Assembly (NCBI RefSeq): GCF_018614095.1
Contig: NZ_JAGGOY010000078.1
Span: 9,259 to 51,335, forward strand
Length of the DNA stretch: 42,077 nucleotides
Reading direction: 5' to 3'
Origin: Streptomyces sp. ISL-87
GTDB lineage: Bacteria > Actinomycetota > Actinomycetes > Streptomycetales > Streptomycetaceae
A program made the translations under genes and the position numbers. The notes under the pieces were generated by a model. That model saw only the letters and a program-made list of their open reading frames with translations, did not search any database and was not told the origin of the DNA. Positions 16,262 to 25,270 of this stretch are shown piece after piece. Numbering within the stretch: the stretch's first letter is position 1; each line of letters starts with the position of its first letter.

Positions 16262-17125
16262 ATGACGACAGACGAGACGGAAGCAGCCCAGGACCATCGT
16301 GTGGACGACTACGCCGAGCTCGCGGCCGTCGGGCCGTACGGCGTCCGGCCCGGCCATGCGCTGATCACCATGGTCGAACCGCACCCGGGCCACGAGTACG
16401 CGTACAACCGCTGGTACGAGGACGACCACTACTACGCCGGCGCCATGGCCATGCCCTGGATGTACGCCGGCCGACGCTGGGTGGCCACACGGGAGCTCCA
16501 GGAGCTGCGCTACCCCGAGAAGTCGGCGGTCGCCCAGCCGGTCACCACCGGGTGCTACATCTCGACGTACTGGGTGACCGAGGGCCGCTACGACGAGCAC
16601 ATGAAGTGGACCGTCGGCATCAACAAGCGGCTGAACCGCGACGGCCGCGTCTACCAGGACCGCACCCACGTCTTCACGGCCTTCCAGGACCACGCCGCCA
16701 CGGTCTACCGCGACGGGGCCGCCGGCCCGCGGGACTTCCACGCCCTCGACCACCCGTACGCGGGGCTCGTGGTGCAGGTCATCGACGCCGACGGGCCGGA
16801 GCGGCGGGCGGAGCTGCTGGACTGGCTGCGCTCGCGCGCCCTGCCGAAGCGGCTCGCCGGGTCCCCCGTGGCGATGGTGACGGTGTTCCGGCCGACGCCG
16901 CTGCCCGGGGACCGGATGACCTACGTGAAGCAGGTCGAGGGGGTCGGCACCCGGCTGACGCTGCTGTGGTTCCTGGAGGCGGATCCGCGTGAGTGCTGGG
17001 ACCGCTTCGAGGGGCTGGACGTAGAGGTCGCGGAGGCGGGGCACGGGCGGGTGGAGCTGGTGGCGCCGTTCATTCCGACGGTTCCGGGGACGGACCGCTA
17101 CGTCGACCAGCTGCGGCGGCGGTAA
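16262..17125 (+). CDS. Conserved actinobacterial protein, possible dimeric alpha/beta-barrel domain
   Basis: 287 aa soluble protein rich in aromatic and charged residues: HALITMVEPHPGHEYAYNRW, YEDDHYYAGAMAMPWMYAGR, CYISTYWVTEGRYDEHMKWT. The EPxPGxExxYNxWYEDxH pattern is like EthD/ferredoxin-like alpha/beta-barrel proteins that bind small ligands in a dimer. Two halves look weakly similar, as if duplicated. I cannot assign a reaction. Monocistronic, divergent from the truncated aminotransferase. Confidence 0.6.
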   Translation: MTTDETEAAQDHRVDDYAELAAVGPYGVRPGHALITMVEPHPGHEYAYNRWYEDDHYYAGAMAMPWMYAGRRWVATRELQELRYPEKSAVAQPVTTGCYISTYWVTEGRYDEHMKWTVGINKRLNRDGRVYQDRTHVFTAFQDHAATVYRDGAAGPRDFHALDHPYAGLVVQVIDADGPERRAELLDWLRSRALPKRLAGSPVAMVTVFRPTPLPGDRMTYVKQVEGVGTRLTLLWFLEADPRECWDRFEGLDVEVAEAGHGRVELVAPFIPTVPGTDRYVDQLRRR

Positions 17126-17143
17126 ACGGCCCTCGGGGGTCCG

Positions 17144-17212
17144 TCCCTGTCCGTCGTCCCTGTCCGTCGTCCCTGTCCGTCGTCCCCGTTCGTCGTCCCT
17201 GTCCGTCCGTCC
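17144..17212. repeat. 15-bp tandem repeat, CCTGTCCGTCGTCCC unit
   Basis: About four and a half copies of a unit reading GTCCCTGTCCGTC(GT) directly after the stop of the preceding gene, with one diverged copy (CCCCGTTCGTC). Non-coding on both strands as far as I can tell. Confidence 0.85.
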
Positions 17213-17222
17213 GGACATGGCC

Positions 17223-17263
17223 GAGCCCCCTCGGCCAGGACGGCGGGCCGGACGAGAGGGCTC
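17223..17263. terminator. Hairpin downstream of the DUF397 gene
   Basis: Arms GAGCCCCCTC (17223-17232) and GAGAGGGCTC (17254-17263) pair with one mismatch. The hairpin lies between convergent genes. Just beyond it, 17286-17333 holds four copies of a 10-base GTGCGTGTC(GT)-like tandem repeat. Confidence 0.45.
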
Positions 17264-17353
17264 CAGTCAGTACTGCTGGTCGTGCGTTTAGTGCGTGTCG
17301 TGCGTGTCGTGCGTGTCGTGCGTGGCGGGCGGCTGGGGCGTGCGCCTTGCTGT

Positions 17354-17563
17354 TCAGGCGAGGTGCCCCAGCCGGCCTTCGGTGACGTCTGTGACGAACG
17401 AGGTCCAGGAGCCCGGCGCGAAGGTGAGGGACGGACCGTCCTGCACCTTCGAGTCGCGGACGGCGATGGCCGTCATGACGGGGGACTTGACCTCGACGCA
17501 GGCGCCGTTGGCGGAGTAAGAGGACTTGGTCCAGATTTCCGTCGCACCCTGACGAATAGCCAT
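17354..17563 (-). CDS. DUF397 protein (Scr1 partner)
   Basis: 69 aa. The start EIWTKSSYSANGACVEVKSP and the centre IAVRDSKVQDGPSLTFAPGSW are the full DUF397 signature. GGAG precedes the ATG. In Streptomyces these small proteins are encoded beside Scr1/WhiJ-type XRE regulators and are thought to antagonise them (WhiJ-like and AbaA-like loci, and a proposed toxin-antitoxin role). Here the regulator gene ends 203 bases upstream on the same strand. Confidence 0.92.
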   Translation of the reverse strand: MAIRQGATEIWTKSSYSANGACVEVKSPVMTAIAVRDSKVQDGPSLTFAPGSWTSFVTDVTEGRLGHLA

Positions 17564-17766
17564 GTTTTTTCTCCGGTTCAGCGAGTAGTTCCGGTGTCGT
17601 GTCGGCCATTACTCCGGCTGACTTGAGCGACGCTACCCGCAGCTCTCGATGGGTGAAGGGGGCGTTCACCCGACCGAGTGGCATATTCCATTCAGGCCTT
17701 CTGTGGCTGGGGAGTGACGGTGTACGGTGCCGGCCTCCTCCGCCGCCTGCCCCGATTGCTCCAGGT

Positions 17767-18651
17767 TTAGTTCCCTTTGCCTGCAAAGTGGTCGATGATC
17801 TCCGTGATGAACTGCCTGGTCTGGTCGACATTCAGGGCCTGCGCGCGCAGATGCTCGTACATCACGCTGTATTTCTGAACGTCGTTGGCCTTCTCCAGGT
17901 ACAAATCGCTCGTCACGCCCTCGATGTAGACGACCGTCGAGTCCGACGCGTCCGGGAATTCCAGAATGGCGTACTGGCCGTTGACCCCCGGATGGGCACC
18001 CATCGAGAAGGGCATCACCTGCACGGTGACGTGCGGCTGCTCGGACTGCTCTATCAAGTACTCCAGCTGCCGGATCATCAGCTGGACGTCGCCCACGTGC
18101 CGGCGGAGCGCCGCTTCGTCGATGACCGCCCACAGGCGCAGCGGTCCGAGCTCCGGATTGTTGTTGTCGGTTTCGGAGAGCCGCTTCTGGCGGTGCATCC
18201 GAACCTGCACGCGTTTGTCCACATCCGCCGGAGAAGTCTCCGGCCATGCGCCGCGAACCAGCGACTGCGCGTACTCCGGCGTCTGGAGCAGCCCGGGGAT
18301 CACCAGGGGCTCGTACGTGCGCAGGCTGGCGGCGTCCGTCTCCAGGCCGATGTAGACGCTGTACGGGATGTCGCCGAAGGCGTGCCACCAGCCCTGCTGG
18401 CGGGAGTCCTTGGCCATCTGCATGAGGGAGTCGACGAGCCGGCGGTCCTCGACCTCGTACACGTCGCACAGGTCGCGGACGTCGCGCTGGCTGATGGACC
18501 GGCGGCCGTTCTCCAGTCGGCTGATCTTGGACTGGGAAACGAGCAGGCGTTCGGCGACCTGCTCGGCCGTCATGCCCTTGTCCTCGCGGAGCTTGCGCAA
18601 CTCCATGCCCAGTCGGCGGCGTCGGACGGTGGGATTGACATTGGACGCCAC
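17767..18651 (-). CDS. Scr1/WhiJ-like XRE transcriptional regulator (HTH + DUF5753)
   Basis: 294 aa. N-terminal XRE helix-turn-helix: RKLREDKGMTAEQVAERLLV then SQSKISRLENGRRSISQRDV (residues about 19-60). The remainder is the DUF5753 domain: YIGLETDAASLRTYEPLVIP, GLLQTPEYAQSLVR, HVTVQVMPFSMGAHPG, VVYIEGVTSDLYLEK. GTG start with GGAGG 10 bases upstream. Together with the DUF397 gene it forms the standard regulator/partner pair that affects development and antibiotic production in streptomycetes. Which genes it controls here is not visible. Confidence 0.93.
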   Translation of the reverse strand: MASNVNPTVRRRRLGMELRKLREDKGMTAEQVAERLLVSQSKISRLENGRRSISQRDVRDLCDVYEVEDRRLVDSLMQMAKDSRQQGWWHAFGDIPYSVYIGLETDAASLRTYEPLVIPGLLQTPEYAQSLVRGAWPETSPADVDKRVQVRMHRQKRLSETDNNNPELGPLRLWAVIDEAALRRHVGDVQLMIRQLEYLIEQSEQPHVTVQVMPFSMGAHPGVNGQYAILEFPDASDSTVVYIEGVTSDLYLEKANDVQKYSVMYEHLRAQALNVDQTRQFITEIIDHFAGKGN

Positions 18652-18754
18652 GGGAACGGCACCTCCGCCTTCTTCTGTCTCTCTGCGTGTCTGATGTTGA
18701 GCAGACTGCCACCGAAGGGCGTGACGGCGCTGGGGAACGGGCGGGAAAAGCAGA

Positions 18755-18800
18755 CGCGCGGGGTGGCGGGGCCGGAGGACCGGCCCCGCCACCCCGCGCG
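18755..18800. terminator. Perfect 21-bp stem, 4-base loop terminator
   Basis: Positions 18755-18775 and 18780-18800 are perfect complements around an AGGA loop. The stem is very GC-rich. It stands downstream of the GPP34 gene (minus strand) and upstream of the Scr1 gene, so it should isolate the two. The interval 18652-18991 otherwise holds only a tandem repeat and no gene I can support. Confidence 0.7.
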
Positions 18801-18908
18801 CCGGGGCTTCCCGAACCGGGTCTTGGGGGACGTCGGTTGCGGCGATGGCGTTTCGGTGGAGCTGGGCGCCTGCCGGTGCTTCAAGGGGTGTGGCAGGCGG
18901 TGAAACCG

Positions 18909-18986
18909 CTGGTACTGGTCCTGCTGGTACTGATCCTGCTCGTAACTAGTCCTGCTCGTACTGGTCCTGCTGTACGGGTCCTGCCG
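18909..18986. repeat. Imperfect tandem repeat of GTACTGGTCCTGCT
   Basis: About five imperfect copies of a 13-16 base unit (GGTACTGGTCCTGCT with variants) fill the space just past the stop of the GPP34 gene. Confidence 0.8.
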
Positions 18987-18991
18987 GTGGA

Positions 18992-19726
18992 TCAGTGCGC
19001 GGCCGCGCGGGCCATCGCACCAGTCCGGCGCGGCTGCAGCGGAATGCCGCTCGCCGTGGCCCGGGCGGGCGGTGCCGGTGCGCGGTCACGGCGTGGCTGT
19101 GCCGCCACACCGTTCTGGACGTCCATCACGGCGTGCGCCACGAGACCGCCCATCGGGTCGTGCCGGATCAGATCCCGCAGCCGGGATCTGGACGACCGCC
19201 CCTCGTTGCCGGGGTACAGGTGCTTGCCGAGTCCGACCGCGTGGGCCAGTGCGGCGAGCGCCGCGGTCCGCGGGTCCGGCGGTACGCCGGTGCGGATCGC
19301 TGTGTCCAGCCGGGCACGGATCTCCCGGCTGATCGCCGTGTCCGTCGCCTGGTAGCGAGTCGTCGGCAGCACCCCGCACATCTGTCCCGCCACGGCATGG
19401 ACCATGCCGCAACGCTCCAGGTGAGCGAGGTAAATCTGACGGAGCCCCAGCCGGGGTCCGCCGATCCAGTGGACGGCCCGTACCGGGCTGCCGCGCCTGC
19501 GCAGCAGTTCCAGTGCGGAGTCCAGAGTCGGATCTCCTGTCGGCCGTGGCATCACCACGGCGATACGATCCCCGTCAGGGGCTATCCGTCCTGCCAGAGC
19601 CAGCTCTACTAGCTGTGCCCCGGCCAGGCCGAGGTCGAGCGACTGCGGCTGCGCCGTGGTTCCCGTTGTCGGGTCCAAGGCGAGCAGCAGAAGCTCCTCC
19701 GGAATTGTTCTGCGGCTCCTGCCCAT
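18992..19726 (-). CDS. GPP34-family protein
   Basis: 244 aa. The N-terminus RTIPEELLLLALDPTTGTTA and LGLAGAQLVELALAGRIAPD match the bacterial GPP34 (Golgi phosphoprotein 3-like) domain, including the membrane-interacting LLLLAL helix. Bacterial members are abundant in actinomycetes and of uncertain role; eukaryotic relatives bind PI4P, which bacteria lack. The last 30 residues are Arg/Ala-rich and disordered. GGGGAGG precedes the ATG. Divergent from the carboxypeptidase gene. Confidence 0.9.
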   Translation of the reverse strand: MGRSRRTIPEELLLLALDPTTGTTAQPQSLDLGLAGAQLVELALAGRIAPDGDRIAVVMPRPTGDPTLDSALELLRRRGSPVRAVHWIGGPRLGLRQIYLAHLERCGMVHAVAGQMCGVLPTTRYQATDTAISREIRARLDTAIRTGVPPDPRTAALAALAHAVGLGKHLYPGNEGRSSRSRLRDLIRHDPMGGLVAHAVMDVQNGVAAQPRRDRAPAPPARATASGIPLQPRRTGAMARAAAH

Positions 19727-19913
19727 CCATGCCTCCCCGCGTGGATGAGTGACAGGGTGACGCCTCTCACATTCATCTGTCGAGAGCGCCTGGACGCTTT
19801 GTGGGGGAACCGTCAGCTATGTCGTTCTCGTCTAGCACGGGGGCGATGCCCCCGAGACGGGACACTGTTAGACATTCGGACAGCCGGACGTGGTGGCGAT
19901 CGAGGAGGAACTG

Positions 19914-22900
19914 GTGGCGGGCGAGTCCCCCGACAAGTCGGTAGATGAAGGTGCGGCGGGGGAGGGACGCGGAAGCGACCCGAGGCTGTCGGTGTTCCGG
20001 CCGCGGGATCCCGAGCCGGAGCCGGACGCGGACCCGCTGCGGGAAGCGGTGGCTGCCTGGGTCGCCACCGCCGACCCCTCCGGGGAGGAGCCGGAACCCG
20101 AACCGGAGCCGGAACCCGAACCGGAGCCGGAACCGGAGCCGGAACCGGCCACCGCGGACGCCTCGGCGGGTTCCCCCGGTCGGGTGGACCCGCCGAAGCC
20201 TGCCGACACGGACACGGACTCGGCGAAGCCCGAGCCCGTGTCGGCCACCTCCGCCCCCGCATCGGGCTCGGCCCCGTCGGACGCCGCCAAGCCGGCCGCG
20301 GGCTCTGCCGTGTCTGGGTCGGGTTCCGCTTCCACTTCCGCGAAGGCCGGTTCGGCTGCCGCCGAGGAGCCGGCCGACAGTGAGCGCACCGCGGTGTTCC
20401 GTGCGCTGAAGCCGAGCTCCGCCCAGGCGCCGAGGAGCAAGCCGGCCGACGAGCCCCGGAAGCCCAGCTCTGCCCCGGCCGGTTCGGGTTCCGCTTCGGC
20501 CTCGGCGCCGTCGGGCGCGGGCAAGCCGGACGCCGCTGCCAAGCCGGCCGCGGATCAGCGGTCGGGTTCTGTCGCCGCCGGGTCGGGTTCCGGTTCCGCG
20601 AAGGCGGGTTCGGCTGGCGCCGGGGAGCCGAGCGATAGTGAGCGCACGGCGGTGTTCCGTGCCTTCAAGGCGGACTCTGCCCCGGCCGGTTCGGGTTCCG
20701 GTTCGGCCTCGGCGCCGTCGGGCGCGGGCAAGCCGGATGCCGCTGCCAAGCCGGCCGCGGATCAGCGGTCGGGTTCTGTCGCCGCCGGGTCGGGTTCCGG
20801 TTCCGCGAAGGCGGGTTCGGCTGGCGCCGGGGAGCCGAGCGACAGTGAGCGCACGGCGGTGTTCCGTGCCTTCAAGGCGGACTCTGCCCCGGCCGGTTCG
20901 GGTTCCGGTTCGGCCTCGGCCCCGTCGGGCGCGGGCAAGCTGGACGCCGCTGCCAAGCCGGCCGCGGATCAGCGGTCGGGTTCTGTCGCCGCCGGGTCGG
21001 GTTCCGGTTCCGCGAAGGCCGGTTCGGTTGCCGCCGGGGAGCCGAGCGACAGTGAGCGCACCGCGGTGTTCCGTGCGCTGAAGCCGGGCTCCGCCCAGGC
21101 GCCCGCGGGCAAGCCGGTCACCAACCCCCGGCCCGGCTCCACCCCGGCCGGGTCGGGTTCCGGTTCGGGTGTGGCCCCGTCGGGTGCCGAGCAGCGGTCG
21201 GGCTCTGCCCCGGCCGGGTCGGGTTCCCCGTCCGGTGCGCGTACGCCGGATGCCGGTGCCAAGCCGGGTGCTGGCAAGCCGGACGCCGACCAGCGGACCA
21301 CGGCCTTCGGTGTCGTTCGGCCGGGCTCCGCCCCCGCCGGGCCGGGCTCCGCCAAGCCGGCGGACGGGCAGCGGTCGGGTTCCGCCCCCGCCGGGCCGGG
21401 TTCCGCCAAGCCGGCGGGGTCCTCGTCCGTGGGGGGCGGTAAGCCGGTCGGTGGTGGTGACGAGAAGACCACCGCGTTCCGGGCCGTGCCGCCCAAGGCG
21501 GTCGGTGAGGACCGGTCCAGCACCTTCGTACCGCTGCGCGGCAGTGACGCACCCGCCCCCGCCCCCGCCCCCGCACCCAAGCCGGAGGGACCGACGCGCC
21601 CCTCCCTCGCGCCCAGCGAGCGGACCACCCAGCAGCCGCTGCCGCCCAAGCCGCCGCTCGACATGCTGGCGGACCTGACGAACAACCCGCCCCCGCCGCC
21701 GAGCCCCCTCCGCACGGCGGTGCGCAGGTTCAAGATCTACGCCCCGGTCGTCGCCCTCCTGGCGATCATCCTCGCCGTCGTCCAGCTGGTCCGCCCGCTG
21801 CCCGAGCCCAAGCTCGTGTCGACCGCGAAGACCTCGTACACCTTCGACGGCGCCGCCCCGGCCCTGCCCTGGCCCAAGGAGGGCCAGGCCTACATGGCGG
21901 CCGCCGGCCTCGGCACCGTCGGCACCTTCGGCGACCAGAAGCCCGTAGCGGTCGGCAGTGTCGCCAAGGCCATGACGGCCTACGTGATCCTCAAGGGCCA
22001 CCCCCTCAAGAAGGGGGAAAAGGGTTCGATGATCGACGTGGACAAGACCGCCGTCGACGACGGCCGCAAGGACTCCGAGGGCGAGTCCACCGTCAACACG
22101 CTGAAGGAGGGCGGCAAGATCTCCGAGTACGACGCCCTCGCCGCGATCATGATCCCCTCCGCCAACAACGTCGCGCGGCTGCTCGCCCGCTGGGACACCG
22201 GCGGTGACCAGGAGGCGTTCGTCAAGAAGATGAACGACACCGCCAAGGAACTCGGCATGACCAACACCACGTACACGGACCCCTCGGGTCTGGACGCGAC
22301 CACGGTCAGCACAGCCGAGGACCAGGTCAAGCTCGGCCTCAAGCTCGTCGAGATGCCGGAGCTGATCGCGATCACCAGGCTGCCGAACTGGACCGACCCG
22401 TCGGGCAAGGTGCACCGCAACTGGAACACCCTCATCCCGTACGACGGCTCGCTCGGCATCAAGACCGGATCCACCACCAAGGCCGGCGGCAACCTGCTCT
22501 TCGCCGCCGAGAAGAAGGTCGGCAAGACCAATCAGCTGATCGTCGGCGCGGTCCTCGGCCAGCACGGCGTGCCGATCCTCGACACCGCCATCGGAGCCAG
22601 CAGGGACATTCTGCGTGCCACGCAGAAGATGCTGACGAACGCGGCCGTGGTCAAGAAGGGCGATGTCGTCGGGTACGTGGACGACGGCCTCGGCGGCCGC
22701 ACCCCGGTCGTGGCCACCGCCGATGTGGATGCGGTCGGCTGGCCGACCCTCACCGTGACCGTCAAGCTGGGGAACGGCGACGGCAAGCTCCCGCAGACCG
22801 CCACGGCCGGCACCGAGGTCGGCGTACTGACCGTCGGCGAGGGCGCCAGCCAGGTGAAGGTGCCGGTGGCTCTGCAGAGCGACCTCACCGCGCCGGGCCT

Positions 22901-22928
22901 CGGCAGCAAGCTGACCCGCGTCGGCTGA
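19914..22928 (+). CDS. Membrane-anchored D-alanyl-D-alanine carboxypeptidase (peptidase S11) with long repetitive N-terminal tail
   Basis: 1004 aa from GTG 19914, which has AGGAGG 5 bases upstream (GTG 19890 is a weaker alternative). Layout: about 600 residues of disordered cytoplasmic sequence, a single membrane helix (about 608-628, IYAPVVALLAIILAVVQLV), then an extracellular penicillin-binding domain with SVAK (Ser682, Lys685), SANN (Ser749-Asn751) and KTG (850-852). It trims D-Ala from peptidoglycan stem peptides. The tail contains an EP run, three near-identical 69-aa repeats and several copies of an ERTAVFRA-type motif. The tail is far longer than in ordinary S11 enzymes. Confidence 0.93.
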   Translation: MAGESPDKSVDEGAAGEGRGSDPRLSVFRPRDPEPEPDADPLREAVAAWVATADPSGEEPEPEPEPEPEPEPEPEPEPATADASAGSPGRVDPPKPADTDTDSAKPEPVSATSAPASGSAPSDAAKPAAGSAVSGSGSASTSAKAGSAAAEEPADSERTAVFRALKPSSAQAPRSKPADEPRKPSSAPAGSGSASASAPSGAGKPDAAAKPAADQRSGSVAAGSGSGSAKAGSAGAGEPSDSERTAVFRAFKADSAPAGSGSGSASAPSGAGKPDAAAKPAADQRSGSVAAGSGSGSAKAGSAGAGEPSDSERTAVFRAFKADSAPAGSGSGSASAPSGAGKLDAAAKPAADQRSGSVAAGSGSGSAKAGSVAAGEPSDSERTAVFRALKPGSAQAPAGKPVTNPRPGSTPAGSGSGSGVAPSGAEQRSGSAPAGSGSPSGARTPDAGAKPGAGKPDADQRTTAFGVVRPGSAPAGPGSAKPADGQRSGSAPAGPGSAKPAGSSSVGGGKPVGGGDEKTTAFRAVPPKAVGEDRSSTFVPLRGSDAPAPAPAPAPKPEGPTRPSLAPSERTTQQPLPPKPPLDMLADLTNNPPPPPSPLRTAVRRFKIYAPVVALLAIILAVVQLVRPLPEPKLVSTAKTSYTFDGAAPALPWPKEGQAYMAAAGLGTVGTFGDQKPVAVGSVAKAMTAYVILKGHPLKKGEKGSMIDVDKTAVDDGRKDSEGESTVNTLKEGGKISEYDALAAIMIPSANNVARLLARWDTGGDQEAFVKKMNDTAKELGMTNTTYTDPSGLDATTVSTAEDQVKLGLKLVEMPELIAITRLPNWTDPSGKVHRNWNTLIPYDGSLGIKTGSTTKAGGNLLFAAEKKVGKTNQLIVGAVLGQHGVPILDTAIGASRDILRATQKMLTNAAVVKKGDVVGYVDDGLGGRTPVVATADVDAVGWPTLTVTVKLGNGDGKLPQTATAGTEVGVLTVGEGASQVKVPVALQSDLTAPGLGSKLTRVG
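20521..21070. repeat. 207-bp coding tandem repeat in the carboxypeptidase gene
   Basis: A 207-bp unit (69 codons) begins near 20524, 20731 and 20938 and is almost identical in the copies, with a diverged copy before it. Each unit encodes Lys-Pro/Ala linker, a GSGS segment and one SERTAVFRA motif. The length is in frame, so recombination changes only tail length and motif number. Very similar copies imply recent expansion or gene conversion. Confidence 0.92.
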
Positions 22929-22971
22929 CACCAGGCGACTGCAGCTGCGGCTGCGACTGCGAATGCGCACT

Positions 22972-23001
22972 CCGGCGCCCCGGGCAACCCCGGGGCGCCG
23001 G
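22972..23001. terminator. Hairpin after the carboxypeptidase gene
   Basis: Arms CCGGCGCCCCGGG (22972-22984) and CCCGGGGCGCCGG (22989-23001) pair perfectly around CAAC, 44 bases after the stop codon. Confidence 0.65.
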
Positions 23002-23057
23002 GGTGCGTCTAGGGAGCCGGAACTCATGGGTCATGTGTTGGGGAGTGTGCGTCGGCA

Positions 23058-24956
23058 GTGAGCACCGCTGAGCAGCAGAGGCAGGGCCCTGGGCCCGCCG
23101 CGGGGGCCGGCGCGTCCGGTGAGCCGGGTGTGCCCGGCGCCACCGGCGTACGGGCCCGCGCGCGCGGTGTCCTCGGCTGGGCCCACCGGCATCCGGTGGC
23201 CGTCGCCTCCGCCGTCGCCGCCGCCCTGCACATCGCCTGGTTCTTCAGCTTCGCCAACAGCGGCGGCGACCTCGCCGCGCAGGACGCCTGGGCCGAGTTC
23301 GTGGGCCGCCATCCCGATTCGGCGTACAACCTCGCCTGGTACGGCGGCATGCACCCGGTCTCGTACAGCGTGGTCTCGCCGTACGTGATGCACATGATCG
23401 GCGTCCGGACCACGATGATGATCGCCGGCACCCTTTCGGCGGGGCTGCTCGCGCTGATCCTGACCCGCTGCCGCGGTGTCGTCCGGCAGCCGCTGTGGCC
23501 CGCCCTGGCCGGGGTCTACGGGCTGCTGTGCAACGCGCTGTCCGGCCGGGTGACCTTCGGCCTCGGCGTGGTGTTCGCGCTCGGTGCCGTCGCCGCCGTC
23601 TTCTGCTGGCCCCGGAAATGGGCCTACCGGCGCTGGGCCAAGGCCGCCGTGGCCGCCCCGCTCGCCGGGCTTGCCACCGCCTCCAGCCCGGTCGCCGGGC
23701 TGTTCCTCGGGGTGATCGCGGCCGCGCTGTTCCTGAGCGGGCGGCGCCCAGGCGCGTACGCGCTGGGGCTGGCCCCCGCGGCGGTGGTCGGGCTGTCGTC
23801 CTGGCTGTTCCCCTTCTCCGGCACCCAGCCCATGAAGCTGGGCTCGGCCGCGCCGCCGTTCGTGTTCGCCCTGCTGATCCTTTTCCTCGTGCCGAAGGGC
23901 TGGAAGACGGTCCGGATCGCCTCGGGCGTCTACGCCTTCGGGGTGTACCTGACCTGGCAGATCGACTCCCAGGTCGGCTCGAACGTCACCCGGATGGTCA
24001 TGCTGTTCGGCGGGGCCGTGCTGCTCGCGGCGCTCCCGTACGCCGTCCCCCGCTCGCGCCACTGGTACGCGGTGGCGCTCGCCTTCGCCGGGCTGAACGC
24101 CTGGATCACCGCGAACAGCGTCACGGACATCGTCCGCACCACCCCGGTGGCCGCCTGGAACCGGGAGCTGGCCCCGCTCGTCGACCAGCTCCAGAAGGCC
24201 GGCGCCGACCGCGGCCGGGTCGAGGTCGTCCCGGCCAGCAGTCACCGCGAGTCCTCGGCCTTCCCCTCGTACGTGAACCTGGCGCGCGGCTGGAACCGGC
24301 AGGCCGACCTGGAGCGGAACCCGCTCTTCTACGACGACACCCTCAGCGCCGACAGCTACCGGGCCTGGCTGGAGCGCTGGGCCGTGCACTACGTGGTGCT
24401 GCCCGCCGACAAGCCCGACTCGGGCGGGGTGGACGAGGCGAAACTGGTGCGCGAGGGGCTGCCGTACCTCCAGCAGGTGTGGGGGGACGTGAACTGGCAG
24501 CTGTTCAAGGTGTACGAGCCGACGGACCTGGTGTCCGGACCCGCGACGGTGGTCCGGGCCGGCGCCGACCAGCTGGTCATCGACGTGAAGCAGGCCGGGC
24601 GGGTGCTGGTGCGGATCCCGCATTCGCCGTGGCTGGGGCTGGTGGACGGCGCCGGGAAGGCGGTGCCGCCGCCGCAGGAGAAGCCGGCGGCGAAGGCGAC
24701 CCCGGGGGCGGGGAAAGTGCCGGGGCTGCCGGCGCTCCCGACCCCGCCCGAGAAGCAGTACGAGAACACGGCCGGGTGCCTGTTCAAGGCGGCCCCGGAC
24801 GCCGCCGGGGACGTGTGGACGGAGCTGCTGGCACCGGCTCCGGGGGAGTACCGGGTCGCGGCGAAATACCAGCTCCCGCGGGGTACGCCCTGCCCGGAGG
24901 AGCTGATCTACCAGACCGTGGGTCCGCAGCGGCGGCCTGCTCCGCCGCAGCCGTGA
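23058..24956 (+). CDS. Large multi-span membrane protein with extracytoplasmic domain
   Basis: 632 aa, GTG start. A Gly/Ala/Pro-rich tail of about 45 residues is followed by about ten hydrophobic segments up to residue 370, then a soluble region of about 250 residues. An acidic QDAWAEFVGRHPDSAYNLAW loop after the first helix, followed by YGGMHPVSYSVVSPYV, is reminiscent of GT-C glycosyltransferase-like proteins, whose catalytic acid sits in the first outer loop. The soluble part includes WAVHYVVLPADKPDSGG and a Pro-rich insert. It may handle a cell-envelope lipid-linked sugar, but annotation pipelines often label such proteins as MFS transporters. Role unproven. Confidence 0.65.
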   Translation: MSTAEQQRQGPGPAAGAGASGEPGVPGATGVRARARGVLGWAHRHPVAVASAVAAALHIAWFFSFANSGGDLAAQDAWAEFVGRHPDSAYNLAWYGGMHPVSYSVVSPYVMHMIGVRTTMMIAGTLSAGLLALILTRCRGVVRQPLWPALAGVYGLLCNALSGRVTFGLGVVFALGAVAAVFCWPRKWAYRRWAKAAVAAPLAGLATASSPVAGLFLGVIAAALFLSGRRPGAYALGLAPAAVVGLSSWLFPFSGTQPMKLGSAAPPFVFALLILFLVPKGWKTVRIASGVYAFGVYLTWQIDSQVGSNVTRMVMLFGGAVLLAALPYAVPRSRHWYAVALAFAGLNAWITANSVTDIVRTTPVAAWNRELAPLVDQLQKAGADRGRVEVVPASSHRESSAFPSYVNLARGWNRQADLERNPLFYDDTLSADSYRAWLERWAVHYVVLPADKPDSGGVDEAKLVREGLPYLQQVWGDVNWQLFKVYEPTDLVSGPATVVRAGADQLVIDVKQAGRVLVRIPHSPWLGLVDGAGKAVPPPQEKPAAKATPGAGKVPGLPALPTPPEKQYENTAGCLFKAAPDAAGDVWTELLAPAPGEYRVAAKYQLPRGTPCPEELIYQTVGPQRRPAPPQP

Positions 24957-25054
24957 TCCGAATTCTTTACGTCCGGTCCGGGTGCGTTGGTCCTTATATC
25001 TGCATACGATCCCAGTAGTCCGATTGGGTGCTTTCCGAGGGAGTTGACGACGGG

Positions 25055-25258
25055 ATGACCAAAGAGCAGAAGCAGGACTTCCGGGCGGCTGTCGCGAAGG
25101 CGATGGAGCCGGGCCAGGCGCGGCGCGCGCAGGGGCACGGCTTCGAGGGTCCGGTGCGGAGCAAGGTCAAGGGAGGCGCCCACACGAAGGCGGAGCTCAA
25201 GCGGTCCGGAACCCCGCAGGGCGACCGCATCGGCGAGCGCAGCAGGGGCCTGAGCTGA
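25055..25258 (+). CDS. Small basic conserved protein
   Basis: 67 aa, highly charged: MTKEQKQDFRAAVAKAMEPG then QARRAQGHGFEGPVRSKVKG and a Lys/Arg-rich end. No membrane span. The start has GAGGGAG about 11 bases upstream; the in-frame TTG/GTG starts before it look worse. I recall similar short proteins in other streptomycetes but no function. Confidence 0.6.
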   Translation: MTKEQKQDFRAAVAKAMEPGQARRAQGHGFEGPVRSKVKGGAHTKAELKRSGTPQGDRIGERSRGLS

Positions 25259-25270
25259 CCCCCTGGCGTG

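Noticed and set aside
19773..23027. 1084-codon minus-strand frame over the carboxypeptidase
   Set aside because: Repetitive only because the sense gene is repetitive; no start site or domain.
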